Positions 1 through 8,809 of a stretch of 64,000 nucleotides of DNA are shown one piece after another. This DNA comes from Streptomyces sp. NBC_00483 (GTDB lineage Bacteria > Actinomycetota > Actinomycetes > Streptomycetales > Streptomycetaceae), in contig NZ_CP107880.1 in the NCBI RefSeq assembly GCF_036013745.1, forward strand, positions 3,720,001 through 3,784,000, written 5' to 3'. The number at the start of each line of letters is the position of its first letter. Positions within the stretch are counted from its first letter, which is position 1. The position numbers and the translations under genes were made by a program. The notes under the pieces were generated by a model. That model was not told where the DNA came from. It ran no database searches and worked only from the letters and a program-made list of their open reading frames with translations.

Positions 1-1774
1 CCTGGGCGCCATGGAGAACCCGGGGATGGTGACCTTCCGCGAGGAGTTCATCTTCCGCGGGAAGGTCACGCAGGCGTCCTACGAGCGGCGCGCGAACGTG
101 ATCCTCCACGAGATGGCCCACATGTGGTTCGGCGACCTCGTCACCATGCGCTGGTGGGACGACCTGTGGCTGAAGGAGTCCTTCGCGGACTTCATGGGCG
201 CGTTCTCGATGGTGGAGGCGACGCGGTTCACGGACGGCTGGATCACCTTCGCCAACAACCGGAAGTCGTGGGCGTACCGGGCGGACCAGCTGCCGAGCAC
301 GCACCCGATCACGGCCGACATCCGGGACCTGGAGGACGCGAAGCTCAACTTCGACGGCATCACGTACGCCAAGGGCGCCTCTGTACTGAAGCAGCTCGTC
401 GCGTACGTCGGTCGGGACGCGTTCCTGGAAGGCGCGCGGCGGTACTTCAAGCGGCACGCCTACGGGAACACCGAACTGGGCGATCTGCTGTCGGCACTTG
501 AGGAGACGAGCGGGCGCGACCTCGCGGCCTGGTCGCGGTCCTGGCTTCAGACCGCCGGCGTCAACTCCCTTACCCCGCAAGTCACGTTGAACGCCGAGGG
601 GCGGATCACCGAGCTGGCGGTGGTGCAGGAAGCGGCCGAGTCGCACCCCGAACTGCGCCCGCACCGGGTGGCCGTGGGCCTGTACCGGCGTGCGGCAGGC
701 GGCGCCGTCGAGCGGTACGCGCGCGCCGAGGTCGACGTGGACGGGCCGCGGACGGTCGTGGGCGAGCTGGCCGGGGCCGAGGCTCCCGAGCTCGTACTGG
801 TCAACGACGACGACCTCACCTACTGCAAGATCCGGTTCGACGAGGGGTCGCTGGCGACGCTGCGGGACCACCTCGGGGACATCTCCGACCCGCTGGCGCG
901 GGCCCTGTGCTGGTCGGCGCTGTGGAACGCGACGCGGGACGCGTTGATGCCCGCGCGTGACTTCATCGATCTCGTGCTGCGGTTCGCGGGGCGCGAGTCC
1001 GACATCGGGGTGCTCCAGACGCTGCACGCGTGGGCGCGTTCCGCGCTCGTGCACTACGCGGTGCCCGAGTGGCGCGAGGCCGGCGGCCGGCTGCTCGCCG
1101 AGGGCGCGCTCAAGGAGCTGCGGATCGCGGAGCCGGGGAGCCAGCACCAGCTGACGTGGGCCCGGTTCTTCGGAGCGGTCGCGTCGAGCGAGGCCGATCT
1201 GCAGTTGCTGCAGGGGCTGTTGGACGTTTCCGGCGGCGCGAAGATCGACGGGCTCGACGTCGACCAGGAGCTGCGGTGGGCGTTCCTGGAGACGCTCGCG
1301 ACGTACGGGGTCGCGAACGAGGGCGTACTGGCGGCGGAACTGGCGCGGGACGACACCGCCTCCGGCAAGCGGCACCAGGTGCGGTGCCTCGCGGCGCGGC
1401 CGTCGGAGGCCGTGAAGGCGCAGGCCTGGGCGCAGGTCGTGGAGTCGGACGCGTTGAGCAACGCGCTGGTGGAGGCCACCATTTCGGGGTTCCAGCAGCC
1501 GTCGCAGCGGGCGCTCACCGCGAAGTACGCGGAGAAGTACTTCGCGGTGATCGAGCGGGTGTGGGAAGAGCGGTCGATCCAGATCGGGATGGATGTGGTG
1601 CGGGGGCTGTTCCCCGGGCTGCAGGACTCGCAGGCGACGCTGGATGCGACGGACGCGTGGCTGTCCGGGCATGAGGGGGGTGCGCCGGCGTTGCGGAGGC
1701 TTGTGCTTGAGGCGCGGGACGACTTGGCGCGGGCGCTGCGCGGGCAGGCGTGTGACGGGGCTGCGGGCATGTAG
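1..1774 (+). CDS. pepN: Aminopeptidase N (PepN), 5' end outside window
   Basis: This is the C-terminal part of an M1-family zinc aminopeptidase, which removes N-terminal residues from peptides in the cytoplasm. The visible frame opens with the GAMEN exopeptidase motif (LGAMENPG), so the N-terminal domain of roughly 265 residues lies upstream of the window. The zinc site HEMAH, followed 18 residues later by the third ligand in WLKES, is intact (about nt 109-180). The C-terminal helical domain (ERAP1-like) runs to the stop. A complete paralogue starts at 15595 and shares the same active-site architecture. The Met near nt 11 is only the motif methionine, not a start. The family call is secure; the true start cannot be seen. 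Confidence 0.95.
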   Translation, partial: LGAMENPGMVTFREEFIFRGKVTQASYERRANVILHEMAHMWFGDLVTMRWWDDLWLKESFADFMGAFSMVEATRFTDGWITFANNRKSWAYRADQLPSTHPITADIRDLEDAKLNFDGITYAKGASVLKQLVAYVGRDAFLEGARRYFKRHAYGNTELGDLLSALEETSGRDLAAWSRSWLQTAGVNSLTPQVTLNAEGRITELAVVQEAAESHPELRPHRVAVGLYRRAAGGAVERYARAEVDVDGPRTVVGELAGAEAPELVLVNDDDLTYCKIRFDEGSLATLRDHLGDISDPLARALCWSALWNATRDALMPARDFIDLVLRFAGRESDIGVLQTLHAWARSALVHYAVPEWREAGGRLLAEGALKELRIAEPGSQHQLTWARFFGAVASSEADLQLLQGLLDVSGGAKIDGLDVDQELRWAFLETLATYGVANEGVLAAELARDDTASGKRHQVRCLAARPSEAVKAQAWAQVVESDALSNALVEATISGFQQPSQRALTAKYAEKYFAVIERVWEERSIQIGMDVVRGLFPGLQDSQATLDATDAWLSGHEGGAPALRRLVLEARDDLARALRGQACDGAAGM

Positions 1775-1802
1775 TCGGGGCGGTTGCGGTACCCCGGGGT
1801 TT

Positions 1803-1857
1803 CGGCCTCGGGGCTCTGCCCCGGCCCCCGCGGGCTCTCGTCCAAGAGCGGGGCTTA
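1803..1857. repeat. Dispersed GC palindrome, copy 1
   Basis: This intergenic copy carries the core cggggctctgccccgg followed by a second short inverted repeat ending in gcggggctt. The same core with the same flanks recurs near 7970-8163, 12194-12245, 22682-22833 and 46095-46140. It can fold as a hairpin in either strand and may help end pepN transcription. Confidence 0.6.
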
Positions 1858-2017
1858 AGTGGTGTTACTGAATGCTGGCAATCGCGGCCGTAACCCCCGG
1901 TGCCGCCTGGTCTTTTCGGCAGGAGGTGGGGACACCTTTAGGGCGACGATGTCCGGAGTTTCCTACGGGGGTGTAACAGCGGTTAGTGGGGGGTTCTTGG
2001 GCGGGAATGGGCGGGTC

Positions 2018-3079
2018 ATGAACCAGAACACCCCCGCCCCGCTGTCGCCCCGCCCCCTGCGCCACCTCAACCAGAACCAGCGGCAGCTGATGAGCGCCGC
2101 GCAGCTGAAGGCGCACGGCGTGGGCGCCGCCGCCGTGTCCGAGCAGTGCCGGGCCGGTGGGACCTGGCAACAGTTGCTGCCAGGTGTGTATTTGTTGCAC
2201 CCCGGCCAACCCGGCGACGAGGAGCGGCTGCACGCCGTGCTGATGTACTCGGGGCGGGCCCCCGAGCGGCGCGGGCGCCCGGACGGGGTGCCCACGCAGC
2301 ACGCCCCCGGTCGCGCGCCGTACTCCGACACCATCGTCACCGGGCTCGCCGCCCTCGCGCTGCACGGCTTCTCCGCCGCTCCCCCGCTGTCCTCGCTCGA
2401 CCACATCGACGTGCTCGTCCCGCGCACCCGGCGGCTGCGCTCCACCGCCTTCGCGCGGCTGATCCGGACCACCGCCCTGCCGACTCCCGTACAGCTGAAG
2501 GGAGTTCCGGTCGTCCCCGTGCCGCGGGCGCTCGCCGACGCGGTGTCCCGGCTGTCCGACGCGGGCGCCGTACGACGGCTGCTCACCGAGGCCGTACGGG
2601 GCGGGCACTGCGAACCGGCCGCCGTCGTACGGGAGTTGTCGGCGGCCCGGCTGCTGACCAGGCCGCACGTCATCGACGCCGTCGACTCGCTGCTCGCCGA
2701 GGGGCGGACCATCGCCGAGGACCGGCTGTACGCGATGGTGCGCGAGTACGGGCTGCCCGACCCCGTGTGGAACGTGGATCTGCGGCTGCCCGGCGGCCCG
2801 CACCTCGGCGGCGTCGACGCGTTCTGGCCCGATCACTCCGTCGCCGTGGAGCTGGACACCCGGGCGCCGCGCCATGGCCTTCGACAGGACGACGACGCGC
2901 TGTGGAGCGAGTACGCCCGTAAGCGCGAGCACCTGGAGCGGCTCGGGATCACCGTCGTGCACATCTCCCCGAAGAAGCTGCGCGAGTCGATCGAGCAGCA
3001 GGCCGCCATCGTGCGGACCGCGTTGATGGCTTCCGGCGACCGGGACCCGGCGGCGTACGTCGTGGTGCTGCCGCGGTGA
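2018..3079 (+). CDS. AbiEi-like / DUF559-type protein
   Basis: The protein has 353 residues. The N-terminal part (LNQNQRQLMSAAQLKAHG, then a WQQLLPGVYLL stretch) resembles the winged-helix head of AbiEi antitoxin-like actinobacterial proteins. The C-terminal quarter (GGVDAFWPDHSVAVELD, then YARKREHLERLGITVVHISP) matches the DUF559/Vsr-like restriction-endonuclease fold with an Asp...Glu-x-Asp core. The frame is open from 1859, but ATG 2018 gives the family-typical MNQN start. There is no AbiEii nucleotidyltransferase next to it, so a toxin-antitoxin role is not supported. It may be a nuclease-fold protein of unknown function. It is convergent with the serine hydrolase, with only 9 bp between stops. 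Confidence 0.7.
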   Translation: MNQNTPAPLSPRPLRHLNQNQRQLMSAAQLKAHGVGAAAVSEQCRAGGTWQQLLPGVYLLHPGQPGDEERLHAVLMYSGRAPERRGRPDGVPTQHAPGRAPYSDTIVTGLAALALHGFSAAPPLSSLDHIDVLVPRTRRLRSTAFARLIRTTALPTPVQLKGVPVVPVPRALADAVSRLSDAGAVRRLLTEAVRGGHCEPAAVVRELSAARLLTRPHVIDAVDSLLAEGRTIAEDRLYAMVREYGLPDPVWNVDLRLPGGPHLGGVDAFWPDHSVAVELDTRAPRHGLRQDDDALWSEYARKREHLERLGITVVHISPKKLRESIEQQAAIVRTALMASGDRDPAAYVVVLPR

Positions 3080-3088
3080 GTCGGTGGG

Positions 3089-4231
3089 CTACTTGCCGCA
3101 GAACTCCGCCTCGGCGACCTTCGTCATGTCGCCCGTCCAGTCGCCGTTGAAGTTGAGGGCGAGGGAGTGGCTGCCGTCGGGCGTCGTCAGGACGAGCGAC
3201 GACGAACCGTGGATGCCGCCGCCGTGGCCCCACACGACCGTGCCGCACTCCAGCTTCCAGCGCTGCAGGCCGAGGCCGTAGGCGGAGTCCGGTCCCTGGG
3301 TGCCGCCCGGCGCCGTGGTCCGCATCTCCTTCATCTGCTCGGGCGGCAGCAACTCGCCGCGGACCAGGGCGGTGTAGAAGCGGTTCAGGTCGGCGGAGTC
3401 GGAGACCATCTCGCCGGATCCGAAGGAGCCGCTCGGGTTGAACTCGGTGACGTCGTACGTCGGCCCGGCGCTGTCGCCCAGCTTGGAGTACGCCCGGGAG
3501 GCGGGGCGCGGCATGCGTGGGTCGGTGCCGGGGACCTTCGTGGCGCGCAGGCCCAGGGGCTCGATGATGCGGTGTTCGATCTCGTCCCCGTACGCGCGGC
3601 CGGTCGCCTTCTCGATGACCATGGCGGCGAGCGCGTAGTTGGTGTTGGAGTAGTCCCAGCCGCCTCCCGGGTCGAAGCGCGCCTTGTTGCGCACGCCGAT
3701 GCGTACGAGCTCCTCCGGCGCGAAAGTGTCGTTGCGGTGGTCGAGGAAGTTCTTGGTCATGTACGCCTCGTTGAACCGCGCGTCCTCCAGGTAGTCGGCG
3801 ATGCCGCTGGTGTGGTTGAGCAGATGCCGCAGGGTGATGCGCTCGGCGTCGTATCCGTCGCCGGTGACGAGGCCGGGCAGCCAGTGCTCGACGGTGTCGT
3901 CGAGGTCCAGCTCCCCTTCGGCCTCCAGCTGGAGGAGGACCGTGGAGACGAACGTCTTGGTGACGGAGCCGACGCGGTAGTGGTCGTGGGCGCCGCGCGG
4001 CTTGTGGGTGGCGAGGTTTCCGACGCCCGAAGTTCCCTTCCACGTACGGCCGTTGTCGCGGACCTGAGCGGTGGCGCCGGGGACGCCCTCGCGTACGGCG
4101 GCGTCCAGGGCCCGCTGGGTGGCTCGGTGGCCGTCGCGGGCCGGGCCCGATGCGAGGGCCGGAGTGGCGAGCGCCCCGGTCGTGATCGCCAGTACCGTCG
4201 CCGCCCCCAGCAGGGCCGTGCGCTTCAGCAT
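3089..4231 (-). CDS. Secreted serine hydrolase (beta-lactamase class C / D-Ala-D-Ala carboxypeptidase type)
   Basis: The protein has 380 residues and a Sec-type signal peptide (MLKRTALLGAATVLAITTG, cleaved after about residue 28). All three family motifs are present: S89-V-T-K92 (nucleophile and general base), Y194-S-N196 and H336-G-G338. Members hydrolyse D-alanyl-D-alanine peptides, beta-lactams or small esters outside the membrane, and sequence alone does not choose among these. It could act in peptidoglycan trimming. It is probably monocistronic; the upstream neighbour on the same strand lies about 100 bp away. Confidence 0.88.
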   Translation of the reverse strand: MLKRTALLGAATVLAITTGALATPALASGPARDGHRATQRALDAAVREGVPGATAQVRDNGRTWKGTSGVGNLATHKPRGAHDHYRVGSVTKTFVSTVLLQLEAEGELDLDDTVEHWLPGLVTGDGYDAERITLRHLLNHTSGIADYLEDARFNEAYMTKNFLDHRNDTFAPEELVRIGVRNKARFDPGGGWDYSNTNYALAAMVIEKATGRAYGDEIEHRIIEPLGLRATKVPGTDPRMPRPASRAYSKLGDSAGPTYDVTEFNPSGSFGSGEMVSDSADLNRFYTALVRGELLPPEQMKEMRTTAPGGTQGPDSAYGLGLQRWKLECGTVVWGHGGGIHGSSSLVLTTPDGSHSLALNFNGDWTGDMTKVAEAEFCGK

Positions 4232-4329
4232 GTGTCTCCTCCGTTGCCGTGCCGTGGTGTCGCGTTCGACCGGAGGGACTTCGGGGGTGGGTGCGGGAGT
4301 TGAGCCGGTGTCGGCCGGTTGAGCCGGAA

Positions 4330-6096
4330 TCAGCCCTTTCGGAGGACGAGTTCGGTATTGCGGTCGCCCGGGGTGCCGGAGAGCGTGGCGCGCGAGCCGG
4401 GCGCGTTGTAGGAGAGCTCGCGGTAGAGGGCGGCAAGACCCGTCTGCGTGAGGTCCGTGAAGTCGGTGCGGTGCGGGGCCGAGGACTCGATGAGCGTCGT
4501 GAAGACGGACAGCGTGCCGTCGCGGTTGTCGGCGACCTCGATGATGCGGGCGAGCTGCGGAAAGTCGACGTGGGATGCGGTGGAGATCTCCCAGAAGCCG
4601 GTGCCGTCGCCGGTGCCCGCATGTGGCGTGATGTCGTTCTTGTGACTGTGGCCGTTCACCCAGGCGAGGACGGGGCGGTGGGCCGCGAGCAGGGCGGTCA
4701 ACTCCTCGCCGCCGTGCCGTCGTTCGCCGCGGCGGTCCGGGTCCTCGCGGAGGTTGCGCATCGTCTTGGAGGTGTGGTGGGAGAAGACGAGGACGTGGTC
4801 GCCACGCCGCTCGGCGGCCTTCAACTCACCCTTGAGCCAGTCCAGTTGGGACGCACCGATCGAGCCTTCGTAGTGGCCGGCCGGGTCCGTGGTGTCGAGG
4901 CTGATGCCGAGGACGTCGTCGGAGATCCGGAACGCGTAGTGCTGCGTCGCGTCGGCCAGGTTGGCCTGGGTGTAGCCGTGGCCGATCGGGCCCGGCCCCA
5001 TGTGCGCGGGGTCGAGGTGGGCCGCGACGTACTCGACCGGCGTGAACGGGGCGCGCGACTCGTCGGGCGTCACCCGGCGCATCTTCCGCTTGTGCGAGAC
5101 GAGCAGTTCCTTGAACGCCTTGCCCTTCGGGTCCCCGCCGTTCTGTACGTTGTCCCAGATCGCCTTGCCCGTGGCGGTGTCGAGGTCCATCAACTTGCGG
5201 TCACCCACCGCGAATTCGGCGAAGTACGGGTCCGCGGGCGCGTAGCAGCCGCCGGGCAGCGAGTCGTGGTTGCCGACCGTGGAGTACCAGGGGACGTTCA
5301 GGCCGGGGCTCTGCAGTTCGGAGATCGCGGCGTCCAGGAAGCCGGGGATGCGGGGGAAGCCGTGGTCCCGCTTGTCGCCGTCCCGGAATGCTTCGTCCGG
5401 CTGCCAGTAGAGGGGGAGCCCGCTGTTCTGGACGCCCTCGTAGTGGCGGGGGTCGCCGGTGTTGGGGCTGATGCGGCCGCCGCTCATCGCTTTGAGGAAC
5501 CAGTCGAGTTCGGAGCGGGCGTTGTTGTCGGTGTTGTCGCCCGTCGTCATCACGAAGTGCAGCGGCGAGGCGGTGACGGGTGCGCCGCGCAGGGCGTTCA
5601 CCCGCTCCACGAGGGCGACGGCCCCGGCGACGCTCAGCGCCTCCTGCGGCCGCCAGGCGCTGGCGGTCTGCGACCTCAAGTACTCGTAGCGCAGGGGGTG
5701 TTGTACGTCGACCAGGTGGAGGTCGGTGAACTGGACGAACGCGGCGAGCGGCTTCCGCTTGGCCTCGCGGTCGCTGCGGGCGGAGCCGAGTTCGGTGCGG
5801 ACGACGCGGGTCCAGGCCGGTCCGTCGCCCAGGCGCCGGTAGCCGGAGCCCGCGGCGGCGGTCGCGACGGCGGCGAGGGTGGTGCCGCGGGTGTAGGGGG
5901 CGAGTGGGGCGGCGGGCGCCTTGCGGGACATCGCCCGTGCCGGGGCGGCGGCCGGGTGGGCGGCGGCGCTGGTGCCGCCCGCGGGTCCGAGGGCGTATCC
6001 GATACCGGCAGAGAGGGTCACCGCGCCGGTCGCGGTCAGGAATGCGCGGCGGTCGATCTCTGCGGCGGCTGTGGTGACAGAGCGTATGCGCGGCAT
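4330..6096 (-). CDS. Tat-exported metallophosphoesterase (TIGR03767-like)
   Basis: The protein has 588 residues and a twin-arginine signal (DRRAFLTATGAVTLSAGIG, residues 15-33). The calcineurin-like metal-binding motifs occur in order: D125-x-H127, G186-D-N188, GNHD at 275-278, SHH at 439-441 and NGHSH at 481-485. This points to an active dinuclear metal phosphoesterase on the outer face of the membrane. The length and N-terminal layout fit the actinobacterial TIGR03767 family. The substrate is unknown; nucleotides or phosphodiesters are likely from the fold. Export by Tat fits folding with metals before secretion. Confidence 0.87.
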   Translation of the reverse strand: MPRIRSVTTAAAEIDRRAFLTATGAVTLSAGIGYALGPAGGTSAAAHPAAAPARAMSRKAPAAPLAPYTRGTTLAAVATAAAGSGYRRLGDGPAWTRVVRTELGSARSDREAKRKPLAAFVQFTDLHLVDVQHPLRYEYLRSQTASAWRPQEALSVAGAVALVERVNALRGAPVTASPLHFVMTTGDNTDNNARSELDWFLKAMSGGRISPNTGDPRHYEGVQNSGLPLYWQPDEAFRDGDKRDHGFPRIPGFLDAAISELQSPGLNVPWYSTVGNHDSLPGGCYAPADPYFAEFAVGDRKLMDLDTATGKAIWDNVQNGGDPKGKAFKELLVSHKRKMRRVTPDESRAPFTPVEYVAAHLDPAHMGPGPIGHGYTQANLADATQHYAFRISDDVLGISLDTTDPAGHYEGSIGASQLDWLKGELKAAERRGDHVLVFSHHTSKTMRNLREDPDRRGERRHGGEELTALLAAHRPVLAWVNGHSHKNDITPHAGTGDGTGFWEISTASHVDFPQLARIIEVADNRDGTLSVFTTLIESSAPHRTDFTDLTQTGLAALYRELSYNAPGSRATLSGTPGDRNTELVLRKG

Positions 6097-6366
6097 GGCG
6101 CGGTCTCCCCGAGTGCGAACGCGTCGACAGTGACGGCCGGGCCGGTCCGGTCGAACCGCCCCTCCGTACTGGATGGTTGGCAGTGGGGATGACCTGCGCG
6201 TGAACGGCGACGCAACGCGTGGCGCCGATCACGTACGTGGATCTAGGGCCGGGTGTGGGGGTGCCGCATCGTCACGCGGGGGTGGGCCGTGGGCGCCCTG
6301 TCGGTCACGCCGTGTTCATCTTTCGGGGAAGGGGGGCGGTGCGCGGGGGCGGTGGTGGGGGGGGCG

Positions 6367-6531
6367 GTGCCGTGGCCGGGGGCCGTCGTGAGGGGTGCGC
6401 GGCACCGGGGGATGCGGGGCTGCGCCGTGGCCGACGCCCGCCGCGAAGGGTGCGCGGCACCCGGGGGTGCGGGGCGGTGACGTGGCCGACGCCTGAGGTG
6501 ACTGGCGCGCGGCGCCGGTCCTTGTCCGGCT
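6367..6531. repeat. Imperfect 55-bp tandem repeat, three units
   Basis: Units start at about 6367, 6422 and 6477. Each begins g[t/c]g[c/a]cgtggcc and the first two continue to a shared ggtgcgcggcac core. The third unit decays after its first half. The repeats do not encode a continuous peptide in any supported gene. Confidence 0.6.
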
Positions 6532-6584
6532 GCGCCGGTGCCGGGTCGTCTCCCACCCACCCGCCCCCTCCGGGGGCTTCGGCC
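6507..6584. repeat. Dispersed module B, copy 1
   Basis: It shares gcgcggcgccggtccttg and ccccctccgggggcttcggc blocks with 7593-7666. Its right half is the reverse complement of the right end of repeat A (7766-7943 and 22455-22627). Confidence 0.6.
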
Positions 6585-6603
6585 CCCGTGGCTGGGGCTG
6601 TGA

Positions 6604-7017
6604 CAGTTCGGGCCGTTGGGGATCCGGCCCGCCGCAGGCTCCTGCTGGGCGAAGCAGTGCAAGCCGAACCGGCTGCCGGCGACCTACCGCCGCACCCACG
6701 GCGTCACCTGCTTCCACGGCTGCTACTCCGTGGGCGACGACCGCCTGTGGGGCGTCAACCGTCGCCGCAAGGGCACCGCCAACACCCTGGCCGCGCTGAA
6801 GTCGATCCGTGCCGCCCGACCCGACGGCGCCCCGATCCACATCATCCTGGACGACCTCTCCGCCCACACCGGCGCCGACATCCGCCGCTACCTGCGCCGG
6901 CGCAACGCCAACGCCCGTCACCCCGACGTAGTTGCCGCCCAACGCAAGGAACGCGCCCGCATCCGCAGCGAGAAGGGCATTCGCTGGGGCGGACGCTCCC
7001 TCAACGCCGCAGCCTGA
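6604..7017 (+). pseudogene. IS630-type transposase remnant
   Basis: The frame starts inside a DDE transposase (FGPLGIRPAAGSCW...) with no N-terminal half. It keeps the second catalytic Asp (HIILDDLSAH) and then jumps in frame from GADIRR to YLRRRNANARHPDV. From my memory of intact Streptomyces IS630-family proteins, about 50 residues are missing at that point (near nt 6882-6890), including the stretch with the third acidic residue. The C-terminus (IRSEKGIRWGGRSLNAAA) is normal. It cannot transpose. No flanking inverted repeats were found. Confidence 0.8.
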
Positions 7018-7089
7018 CCGACCGTGAACCGCAGCCCCGGAGTGCCGAAAGGGACAAGTTCACGAGAGGGACAGCGACAGAAGGACGAC

Positions 7090-7467
7090 TCAGGAGGCGG
7101 ACGGCTTGATCTCCCCCGCAAAGACGATGACCTGGTCGATGAGGCTCCGCCGCAGATGGACGACGTCCGTTCCCGCCAGGCGGGGGCCTCCATCCGGCGT
7201 GGTGAAGACCCACTGGTACCGGGCCCACTCGTCCGGCATGTCCACCGCCGAGCAGCGCACCATCGTGCCGGTCCCCGCCGGGTGGCGCCGGATGTCCAGC
7301 ACGAACCGCTCGACCGCCGCGATTCCTTCGCTGCGACCCAACGGCCCCCAGAAGACCACGTCCGAGGTCAGAGCCTGGGAGAGCAGGGCAGTCACATAGC
7401 CGTCGTCCGAGGCGTTGAACGCGGAGATGAACGTGTCGATCGCGGAGCGTGCCGTCTCTTCCTGCAT
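7090..7467 (-). CDS. SnoaL-like (NTF2-fold) protein
   Basis: The protein has 125 residues and opens with the helix typical of NTF2-like polyketide-cyclase/ketosteroid-isomerase folds (ARSAIDTFISAFNASD). It continues with the alpha+beta cone pattern (DVVFWGPLGRSEG...VERFVLDIRRHP...RYQWVFTTPDGG...LAGTDVVHLR). Such small proteins bind hydrophobic ligands or act as isomerases, cyclases or hydrolases, so no specific reaction can be assigned. It stands alone between a transposase remnant and a repeat-rich gap, which hints that it may be accessory. Confidence 0.7.
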   Translation of the reverse strand: MQEETARSAIDTFISAFNASDDGYVTALLSQALTSDVVFWGPLGRSEGIAAVERFVLDIRRHPAGTGTMVRCSAVDMPDEWARYQWVFTTPDGGPRLAGTDVVHLRRSLIDQVIVFAGEIKPSAS

Positions 7468-7592
7468 GCCCCAGTAATACCAGCCGTTGCGCGTGCGCTC
7501 GTCCCGCGAGCCGCCTTCCGATCACGGTGGACCATCCCGGTAACAGCGCTGGGGCTGTGCCGGGGCCGGGGCCTGTGGTGGTGGGTGCGGGT

Positions 7593-7666
7593 GCGCGGCG
7601 CCGGTCCTTGTCCGGCTGTGCCGTTGCCCGGTTACCTCCCGCCCGCCCCCTCCGGGGGCTTCGGCC
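7593..7666. repeat. Dispersed module B, copy 2
   Basis: It is homologous to 6507-6584. Its right part (ccgccccctccgggggcttc) is complementary to nt 7895-7922 inside repeat A, so the two could pair as a long-range stem. Confidence 0.6.
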
Positions 7667-7765
7667 GGTGGTCGGGGGCGCTTCGGCCCGGGGCGGGAGT
7701 TCACCGGGGCCGGTGTGCAGTGCTGGCCGTTCCGGGGTCGGGCCCCGCGTCATGGGGCGCGCGGC

Positions 7766-7943
7766 ACCGGGGTGCCGCCTTGCCCACCCTGCCGCCCCAG
7801 GCGGCAGATTGCCCAAGACGGCGACGGCCGGCCGCCATGGGAGGGCAGCCGTGGCTGCCGTCGGATCGCCCAAGGCGGTGGCGCACCCCGTCGAGCCGAA
7901 GCCCCCGGAGGGGGCGGGCGGTGGGAGATGGGCGGGAGCCGGG
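7766..7943. repeat. Long dispersed repeat A, copy 1
   Basis: About 178 bp starting accggggtgccgccttgccc, with an internal hairpin ctgccgccccaggcggcag and ending gatgggcgggagccgg. A second copy with the same block order lies at 22455-22627. Most of both copies align by eye with scattered changes and a divergent middle. No coding capacity is evident. Confidence 0.75.
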
Positions 7944-7968
7944 CCAATGCCTGCGAGTGGGCGAGACA

Positions 7969-8163
7969 ACTCAAGCCCCGCTCCGGGACGAGACTCGCAG
8001 GGTCCGGGGCGGAGCCCCGTTCTCTTCAGCCCCGCCGGCGATTGAGGCGCGGGGACCGGGGCAGAGCCCCGTGGCCGGGGACCGGTGGGCCGTCATGGGC
8101 GGATGTGGCCGGGGCAGCGCCCCGTGGCCGGGAGACGGGGAGCCGTCATGGGTGGACGTGGCC
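7969..8163. repeat. GC palindrome cluster
   Basis: It contains three cores of the type ccggggc(a/g)g(a/c)gccccg near 8012, 8072 and 8113. A tandem unit cccgtggccggg(g/a)...gccgtcatgggtgg also occurs twice (about 8069-8111 and 8121-8163). The last unit runs into the 3' end of the NUDIX gene and supplies its stop codon. Confidence 0.6.
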
Positions 8164-8595
8164 GTCCCCCGGCCGATCCCGCCACAAGTCCATGCCCACG
8201 TCGACCAGTTCCACCCGCGGGAGGTCCTGGACCGCGGCGAGGTCGTGCCAGGCCGCCATGTCCGTGGAACCGTTCTGCTCGTGGCGCAGGGCACCGCCCG
8301 TGATCACCCCTTCGTAGACGAGACGCAGACCGTGGAAGTCCGCCATCTTGCCGAGCTTGCGGGGGTAGCGTCGCAGCACGGAGTGGACGCCGAGGAGGAC
8401 GACCGGGTCGACGACATAGCCGGTCTCCTCGTCGACCTCGCGGATCACCGTGTCGTAGGGGTCCTCACCGTGGTCCATCCCCCCGCCCGGAAGCGTCCAC
8501 CGTTTGCTTCCGTCCCCCGCGATCCAGCGGGCGAGCAACACCTGCCCCTCTCTGACGCACACGGCGTAGGCCGCCACCCTCAGCTCTTTGTTCAT
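8146..8595 (-). CDS. NUDIX hydrolase
   Basis: The protein has 149 residues. The NUDIX box is complete at residues 38-60 (G38, E44, R52-E53, E56-E57, G59), preceded by the usual RWTLPGG strand. Members hydrolyse nucleoside diphosphates linked to another group with Mg2+ or Mn2+ in the cytoplasm. The variable region does not identify the substrate. The last residues (DGHVHP) are encoded by a dispersed repeat unit, so the original C-terminus may have been replaced. The start at 8595 gives a normal N-terminal strand (MNKELRVAAYAVCV). Confidence 0.88.
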   Translation of the reverse strand: MNKELRVAAYAVCVREGQVLLARWIAGDGSKRWTLPGGGMDHGEDPYDTVIREVDEETGYVVDPVVLLGVHSVLRRYPRKLGKMADFHGLRLVYEGVITGGALRHEQNGSTDMAAWHDLAAVQDLPRVELVDVGMDLWRDRPGDGHVHP

Positions 8596-8809
8596 CCCCC
8601 GACGCTAGAGGCATCCGCCCCCTGGTGCAGGTGTTACGCGCCTTGCCGGTCCCGTCACGGTTTGGGCGGGATGGCGCATGGCGGAAGTACGCCATGGCGA
8701 GTTCCCGGCCCGGGCAACTCTCCCCAAACTGTGGTCACTTGCGTAAAGCTGAGCGGTCATCCGGCACCGAAATCCGGATTCCTTTCTCCATTTACGTACA
8801 GGGATGCAG

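Larger units (their letters stand above)
6097..6603. other. Gene-free GC-rich stretch with tandem repeats
   Basis: No coding frame here has a plausible start or homology. It contains G-rich low-complexity DNA around 6330-6366, three imperfect 55-bp tandem units (6367-6531) and a 78-bp module at 6507-6584 that recurs at 7593-7666. It borders the transposase remnant and looks like accumulated non-coding insertion debris. Confidence 0.6.
7468..8145. other. Gene-free, repeat-dense gap
   Basis: This 678-bp gap holds module B copy 2 (7593-7666), repeat A copy 1 (7766-7943) and a cluster of GC palindromes (7969-8163). Several frames are open for more than 60 codons, but only as GC-rich shadows without ribosome sites or recognisable protein patterns. 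Confidence 0.65.

Noticed and set aside
4249..6192. Plus-strand frame opposite the metallophosphoesterase
   Set aside because: The opposite strand has all five phosphoesterase motifs and a Tat signal; this frame has only low-complexity Val/Gly/Arg sequence.
7610..7922. Long-range inverted repeat (7640-7666 with 7895-7922) as a MITE
   Set aside because: The arms are imperfect and belong to separately repeated modules. The outer boundaries do not match, and no target site can be defined.
7001..7969. Long frames through the 7.5-8.1 kb gap
   Set aside because: They run across repeat A and palindromes in Pro/Arg-rich reading and have no start signal or family pattern.
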